Source: Mesorhizobium sp. SARCC-RB16n (GTDB lineage: Bacteria > Pseudomonadota > Alphaproteobacteria > Rhizobiales > Rhizobiaceae). Taken from it: a stretch of DNA of 64,000 nt. Each line of letters starts with the position of its first letter. The stretch's first letter is position 1. The stretch spans positions 46,066 through 110,065 of the forward strand of contig NZ_ML703296.1 of the NCBI RefSeq assembly GCF_008520305.1, given 5' to 3'. Shown one piece after another: positions 60,327 to 64,000 of this stretch. The notes beneath the pieces are model-generated. The model was not told the origin of the DNA, searched no databases, and was given only the letters and a program-made list of their open reading frames with translations. Both the position numbers and the translations under genes were made by a program.

Positions 60327-61855
60327 TGCGCGGCCTCCTGATGCTCGACACCGGCCATCAGCAGGCCAAGCTCGCCTTCGGTCGCCTCGGGGCCGCGCTC
60401 GCCGACGATTCGGCCGGCAAACATCACCAGGATACGGTCGGAGAGCGAACGGATCTCGTCGAGCTCGACCGAAACCACCAGCACCGCCTTGCCCTGGTCG
60501 CGCATGGCGATCAGGCGCTTGTGGATGAATTCGATGGCGCCGACATCGACGCCGCGCGTCGGCTGACCGACGATCAGCACGCCGGGGTCCTGTTCGATCT
60601 CGCGCGCCAGTACGATCTTCTGCTGGTTGCCGCCAGAAAAATTGGCCGTCTTCAGGCGCGGATTGCCGGGACGGATGTCGTATTTCTCGATCTTGTCCCT
60701 GGCATCGGCCATGATGGCGTCGATGTTGAGGAACGGTCCCCTGAGGTAACGGGGATCGTCGTGGTAACCGAGGATGGAATTCTCGTTCTCCTCGAAAGCC
60801 AGCACCAGCCCGACATGGTGGCGGTCTTCCGGCACGTGGGCGAGGCCGCGGTCGCGCAATTCGCCGGGATCGGCCTTGCCGGTGAGATCGATCGGCTTGC
60901 CCTCGAGCATCACGGAACCGGAAACGGCGTGCCTGATGCCGGAAATCGCCTCGAGCAATTCGGATTGGCCGTTGCCGGCGACGCCGGCAATGCCGACGAT
61001 CTCGCCGGCGCGCAAATCGAAGGAGACGTCGTCGACCATGGTGACGCCGCGGGAATCCCTGACCGTCAGGTTCTTGACCGCGAGCTTGACGGCACCGGCC
61101 TCGGCCTCGCCCTTTTCGACCCGGAGCAGCACACGGCGCCCGACCATCAGTTCGGCCAGTTCCTCTACAGTGGTTTTCCTGGTCTCCCGGGTCGCCACCA
61201 TCGTGCCCTGACGCATGACCGACACCGTGTCGGTGATGGCCATGATCTCGCGCAGCTTGTGGGTGATCAGCACCACCGTCTTTCCCTGTTCCTTCAACTG
61301 TCTGAGAATGCGGAACAGATGGTCGGCCTCGGCCGGAGTGAGAACACCGGTCGGCTCGTCGAGGATCAGGATTTCGGCGCCGCGATAAAGCGCCTTGAGG
61401 ATTTCGACGCGCTGCTGCAGGCCGACCGGCAGTTCCTCGATGATCGCGTCGGGATCGACTTCCAGCCCGTATTCGCGTTCCAGCCGGTCAAGCTCGGAGC
61501 GCGCCTTGGCGATGCTGCTCTTCAGAAGCGCATCGGTTTCGGCGCCGAGGATGATGTTCTCCAGCACCGAGAAATTGTCGACCAGCATGAAATGCTGGTG
61601 CACCATGCCGATGCCGAGCGCGATCGCGTCGTTGGGTGTCTTGATCGATGCCGGCTTGCCGCCGACACGGATCTCGCCGCTGTCGGCCTGGTAGAAACCG
61701 TAGAGGATCGACATCAGCGTCGACTTGCCGGCGCCGTTCTCGCCGACGATGCCGTGGATGGTGCCGCGCGCGATCTCCAGATTGATGTCGCGGTTGGCGC
61801 GCACCGCGCCAAAACTCTTGTTGATGCCGATCAGTTCGATTGCGGCTTGCGCCAT
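60323..61855 (-). CDS. Nucleoside ABC transporter ATP-binding protein (BmpB/NupA-like)
   Basis: A 510-residue tandem ATPase of the sugar/nucleoside type. Domain 1 has Walker [10 protein letters not shown] (about 37-45), the [15 protein letters not shown] signature variant and Walker [14 protein letters not shown]. Domain 2 has a non-canonical P-loop [14 protein letters not shown] (about 285) and signature [14 protein letters not shown]. Only the first site looks fully canonical, as usual for this family. It energises the two permeases. Its binding-protein gene bmpA lies beyond slyX and an anti-sigma-like gene. Confidence 0.93.
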   Translation of the reverse strand: MAQAAIELIGINKSFGAVRANRDINLEIARGTIHGIVGENGAGKSTLMSILYGFYQADSGEIRVGGKPASIKTPNDAIALGIGMVHQHFMLVDNFSVLENIILGAETDALLKSSIAKARSELDRLEREYGLEVDPDAIIEELPVGLQQRVEILKALYRGAEILILDEPTGVLTPAEADHLFRILRQLKEQGKTVVLITHKLREIMAITDTVSVMRQGTMVATRETRKTTVEELAELMVGRRVLLRVEKGEAEAGAVKLAVKNLTVRDSRGVTMVDDVSFDLRAGEIVGIAGVAGNGQSELLEAISGIRHAVSGSVMLEGKPIDLTGKADPGELRDRGLAHVPEDRHHVGLVLAFEENENSILGYHDDPRYLRGPFLNIDAIMADARDKIEKYDIRPGNPRLKTANFSGGNQQKIVLAREIEQDPGVLIVGQPTRGVDVGAIEFIHKRLIAMRDQGKAVLVVSVELDEIRSLSDRILVMFAGRIVGERGPEATEGELGLLMAGVEHQEAAQ

Positions 61856-62070
61856 GCAGCCCGTCCCACTCTTATTTTTTTATCGCTTGGTCAAAATGCC
61901 TAGCATGACGCTCCGCCCATGCCAATTGTCCGGAGCAGCGTCCACTCTCGACAAATCCCCGCGCGCTTGTCAATTTCGAACGTGGCCGAAGCTCTCACAT
62001 TCGCTAATATGAAGACGTCGAAATTCGCATCAGGATGCAAGGTATTGCGGTGCAAGATCAGGGATTGCGA
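61856..62070. other. Divergent intergenic region, ABC ATPase / slyX
   Basis: 215 bp containing start signals for both directions. A T-run (TTATTTTTTTATCG) lies near 61871-61886 upstream of the ATPase. No palindromic operator is obvious, in contrast to the bmpA upstream region. Confidence 0.4.
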
Positions 62071-62280
62071 ATGACCATGCCCACCGACCGGCTGACGACG
62101 CTGGAAATCCGTGCCGCCGAGCAGGAGAAGACCATCGAGGAACTGTCGGGCCAGATCGCCGATCAGTGGAAGGTGATCGAGCGCATGCAGCGCAAGCTCG
62201 ATGCGTTGACCGACCGCTTCCTGGCTCTTGAAGAGCAGGCGGCGCCGGATGTGCCGGTGACCAAGCCGCCACATTGGTAA
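62071..62280 (+). CDS. slyX: SlyX family protein
   Basis: A 69-residue coiled-coil protein. RLTTLEIRAAEQEKTIEELSGQIADQW runs as heptads, and the family-typical C-terminus KPPHW is present. ATG 62071 (AGGGA seven bases upstream) is preferred; 62077 is possible. SlyX is widespread and of unknown function. It is followed 22 bp later by the anti-sigma-like gene on the same strand, and both sit inside the otherwise minus-strand nucleoside locus. Confidence 0.88.
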   Translation: MTMPTDRLTTLEIRAAEQEKTIEELSGQIADQWKVIERMQRKLDALTDRFLALEEQAAPDVPVTKPPHW

Positions 62281-62302
62281 GGAAAAGGGGAGGGCCCTGG
62301 CC

Positions 62303-62701
62303 ATGGCCGGTGAAAGCGACCGCATCGCAAGTGCCGGCGATTACGTGCTGGGGCTGATGAACGATGCCGAGCGCGAGCGGGCCGAGCGCGATCTCGAGAT
62401 CGATCCTGCCTTCCGCGACGCGGTGGTGCAACTCGCCGAACGCATGCATGTCTTCGACCGCGCCGAAAAACCGGCCGGCGCCAATCATTGGGCGCTGGTC
62501 ACGCAACGCCTCGCCGAATTGCCGCAAATGCGCGGCGTTGGCCTGGGCGGCAACGATGCCAAGTCACAGACAATGATCCGGAGCCTGTCGCGGCCGCCAT
62601 ACGGCGTTGGCGTGCACGCGCTTGGCGGTCGGCGTGGGCTTTTCGTTGCCATCGGGCTGATAGCGGCCTTTGCGCTGGGTTATCTGGCGGGCAAACTATA
62701 G
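62303..62701 (+). CDS. Anti-sigma factor-like (RskA-type) single-pass membrane protein
   Basis: A 132-residue protein. The N-terminal part (ASAGDYVLGLMNDAERERAERDLEIDPAFRDAVVQLAERM) matches the sigma-binding segment seen in RskA/anti-sigma-K proteins. One C-terminal hydrophobic helix (GLFVAIGLIAAFALGYLAGK) would anchor it. The periplasmic sensor domain of full RskA is missing. No sigma factor gene is adjacent, so the partner is unknown or the function has changed. A perfect terminator hairpin follows. Confidence 0.65.
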   Translation: MAGESDRIASAGDYVLGLMNDAERERAERDLEIDPAFRDAVVQLAERMHVFDRAEKPAGANHWALVTQRLAELPQMRGVGLGGNDAKSQTMIRSLSRPPYGVGVHALGGRRGLFVAIGLIAAFALGYLAGKL

Positions 62702-62711
62702 GCCGATGCAA

Positions 62712-62737
62712 AACCGCCGGGCTTTCGCCCGGCGGTT
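62712..62737. terminator. Strong bidirectional terminator
   Basis: AACCGCCGGGC (62712-62722), TTTC loop, GCCCGGCGGTT (62727-62737): a perfect 11-bp GC-rich stem flanked by AAA and TT, between the convergent anti-sigma-like gene and bmpA. Confidence 0.88.
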
Positions 62738-62763
62738 CCAATCTTGCCGTATGGTGCCGCCGA

Positions 62764-63753
62764 TCAATACGGGCAGGCGTTGTCGGCGGTGTAGTCGTGC
62801 ACCTTGACCGTGCCGGCGATGATGTCGGCCTTGGCCTTTTCGACGGCCGCCTTCATCGCGTCGGTTACCAGCGCCTTGTTGTTGTCGTCCATGGCGTAGT
62901 CGACGCCGCCTTCCTTGAGGCCGAGATTCTCGACGCCACCCTTGAAGGTGCCGTTCTTGCCGTCCATGAAGGCGGTGTAGACGGCAACGTCGACGCGCTT
63001 CAGCATCGAGGTCAGCACCTTACCTGGCTGCAGGCCGTTCTGGTTGGAATCGACGCCGATGCCGAGCTTGCCGGCATCCGCCGCTGCCTGCAGCACACCA
63101 ACGCCGGTGCCGCCGGCCGCCGCGTAGACCACGTCGGCGCCCTGGTCGATCTGCGTCTTGGCGATCTCGCCACCCTTGGCCGGATCGTTCCACGCCGCCG
63201 GTGTGTCACCAGTCATGTTCTGGATGACGTCGGTGGCACCCGCCGACTTGGCGCCGCCGACATAGCCGCATTCGAACTTGCGGATCAGCGGGATGTCCAT
63301 GCCGCCGACAAAGGCAACCTTCTTCGACTTCGATGCCATCGCCGCCATTATGCCGACGAGATAGGAGCCTTCGTTCTCCTTGAATACCAGCGAGCGGACA
63401 TTGGGCAGGTCGACGGCATCGTCGATGATCGCGAACTTGAGATCGGGATATTCGGCCGCGACCTTCTTCAGCGCATCCTCCCAGGCAAAGCCGGCCATGA
63501 CGATCGGGTTGTGGCCGTCCTCGGCGAAGCGGCGCAGCGCCTGCTCGCGCTGCGAGGCGTTCGACACTTCGAACTCGACATAGGGGACGCCGGTCTCGGT
63601 CTTAAACTTCTCGGCGCCGTGATAGGCAGCCTCGTTGAAGGATTTGTCGAACTTGCCGCCCAGGTCATAGAGGATGGCCGGCTGGACATCCGCGGCGAAA
63701 GCCGGAAGAACCATTGCGGTTGCGGCCAGAAGGCCGAGAACGATACGTTTCAT
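62764..63753 (-). CDS. bmpA: BMP family nucleoside ABC transporter substrate-binding protein
   Basis: A 329-residue periplasmic binding protein of the BMP/Med/PnrA family. The signal peptide (MKRIVLGLLAATAMVLPAFA) lacks a lipobox Cys, so it is soluble. ILYDLGGKFDKSFNEAAYHGAEKF (about 30-53), the ligand-stacking region around GFAWEDAL, and GVDSNQNGLQPGKVLTSMLKRVD near 250 are characteristic. It delivers nucleosides to the permeases encoded at 58.2-60.3 kb. A palindrome upstream (63883-63903) may control it. ATG 63753 gives the signal sequence. Confidence 0.93.
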   Translation of the reverse strand: MKRIVLGLLAATAMVLPAFAADVQPAILYDLGGKFDKSFNEAAYHGAEKFKTETGVPYVEFEVSNASQREQALRRFAEDGHNPIVMAGFAWEDALKKVAAEYPDLKFAIIDDAVDLPNVRSLVFKENEGSYLVGIMAAMASKSKKVAFVGGMDIPLIRKFECGYVGGAKSAGATDVIQNMTGDTPAAWNDPAKGGEIAKTQIDQGADVVYAAAGGTGVGVLQAAADAGKLGIGVDSNQNGLQPGKVLTSMLKRVDVAVYTAFMDGKNGTFKGGVENLGLKEGGVDYAMDDNNKALVTDAMKAAVEKAKADIIAGTVKVHDYTADNACPY

Positions 63754-64000
63754 GTGATCCACACCCTGTCGGTTATTTTTTCCGTTACGCACCGCCTGCC
63801 TGCCCGGTTCTCCGGCCGGCAAACGACGTCAGCCAGGAGTGTATTCCCCTCCCGCTCCCGGGCAATCTGGCACGGCCCGAAACAAAATTCACGCGGAATT
63901 TTGACCTTTTGGAAAAGCGTGCCATGGGCACGCTGCGCCGCGGTCCGATCCTTGCGCGCAAGCCGTCGGAGCCGGCCGGAATGGCGATGCCGACGGCTCA
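63754..64000. other. Region upstream of bmpA to window end
   Basis: About 250 bp without a recognisable gene. It contains the bmpA promoter region, with the palindrome at 63883-63903. The last 80 bp are GC-rich and may belong to a gene that continues beyond the window. Confidence 0.5.
63883..63903. promoter_or_regulatory. Candidate operator upstream of bmpA
   Basis: CAAAATTC-acgcg-GAATTTTG: a perfect inverted repeat with 8-bp arms about 130 bp upstream of the bmpA start, AT-rich in a GC-rich setting. It is consistent with a dimeric repressor of nucleoside uptake. The regulator is not encoded in the window. Confidence 0.5.

Noticed and set aside
60341-61903. Long plus-strand frame opposite the nucleoside ABC ATPase gene
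   Set aside because: Antisense to a canonical tandem ATPase; the composition is typical of a frame shadow.
1-64000. CRISPR arrays, rRNA operons, tRNA genes or phage genes
   Set aside because: No regularly spaced identical repeats, rRNA-like sequence, recognisable tRNA arm motifs or phage-type genes were noticed. A tRNA scan would settle the tRNA point.

Overview
The window is a GC-rich chromosomal segment of a rhizobial alphaproteobacterium, most likely Mesorhizobium or a close Phyllobacteriaceae relative. This rests on family-level signatures: the order lptC-lptA-lptB-rpoN-hpf-ptsN, an Hsp20/DUF1150 pair behind a ROSE-like leader, OlsB, IalB, a cysG-DUF2849-cysI-cysH-DUF934 cluster with an Fe-S type CysH, and several hairpin repeats of the kind common in Mesorhizobium intergenic DNA. 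There is no phage, transposase, CRISPR array, rRNA or recognisable tRNA. Nearly all of it reads as core chromosome, with a few accessory or decayed spots.

Layout. 0-5.3 kb: SDR oxidoreductase, MDR oxidoreductase divergent from an AraC regulator, a YbaL-type antiporter and a host-attachment protein. 5.3-10.5 kb: sulfate assimilation operon, preceded by two palindromes and interrupted by a 137-bp palindromic repeat. 10.6-17.1 kb: GMC oxidoreductase, DJ-1/PfpI protein, desaturase, grpE, TRIC channel (bracketed by heptamer-type inverted repeats) and olsB. 17.4-26.2 kb, mostly minus strand: hybrid kinase, acuI, lspA, two RNA methyltransferases, an ornithine cyclodeaminase homologue, lapA-ihfB-sppA. 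26.5-31.9 kb: LPS export genes, sigma-54, ribosome hibernation factor and PTS-Ntr IIA. 31.9-32.8 kb: heat-shock unit with an RpoH-like promoter and ROSE-like RNA thermometer. 33-37.5 kb: nucleoside hydrolase, LysE exporter, amidase, ribokinase. 37.6-39.4 kb: four small secreted proteins resembling a reduced Csu-type fimbrial set. 39.6-48.9 kb: Ada-like repair protein, methyltransferase, nth, membrane proteins, a GGDEF/EAL protein, Nudix protein, two decayed gene fragments (CaiB/BaiF transferase and autotransporter barrel) and IalB. 48.9-52.9 kb: ubiE-ubiB-coaBC, with coaBC carrying an unexpected N-terminal ribbon-helix-helix domain. 53-63.8 kb: nucleoside salvage: add and upp on plus, and bmpA / ATPase / two permeases / cdd / PNP / deoA on minus, split by slyX and an anti-sigma-like gene.

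How the parts work together. The nucleoside block imports nucleosides (BmpA plus ABC core), deaminates them (Cdd, Add), phosphorolyses them (PNP, DeoA) and recaptures uracil (Upp); nucleoside hydrolase and ribokinase at 33-37 kb add a ribose salvage route. The cys block makes siroheme, reduces APS to sulfite and sulfite to sulfide. The lpt-rpoN-hpf-ptsN block links envelope assembly with nitrogen and stationary-phase control.

The most striking observation is coaBC (48934-50406): a FitA-like antitoxin DNA-binding domain fused to the CoA biosynthetic enzyme, with TGATAGCG/TGATAGCA repeats inside a TGATTGCA...TGCAATCA inverted repeat directly upstream. This suggests an enzyme that binds its own promoter.
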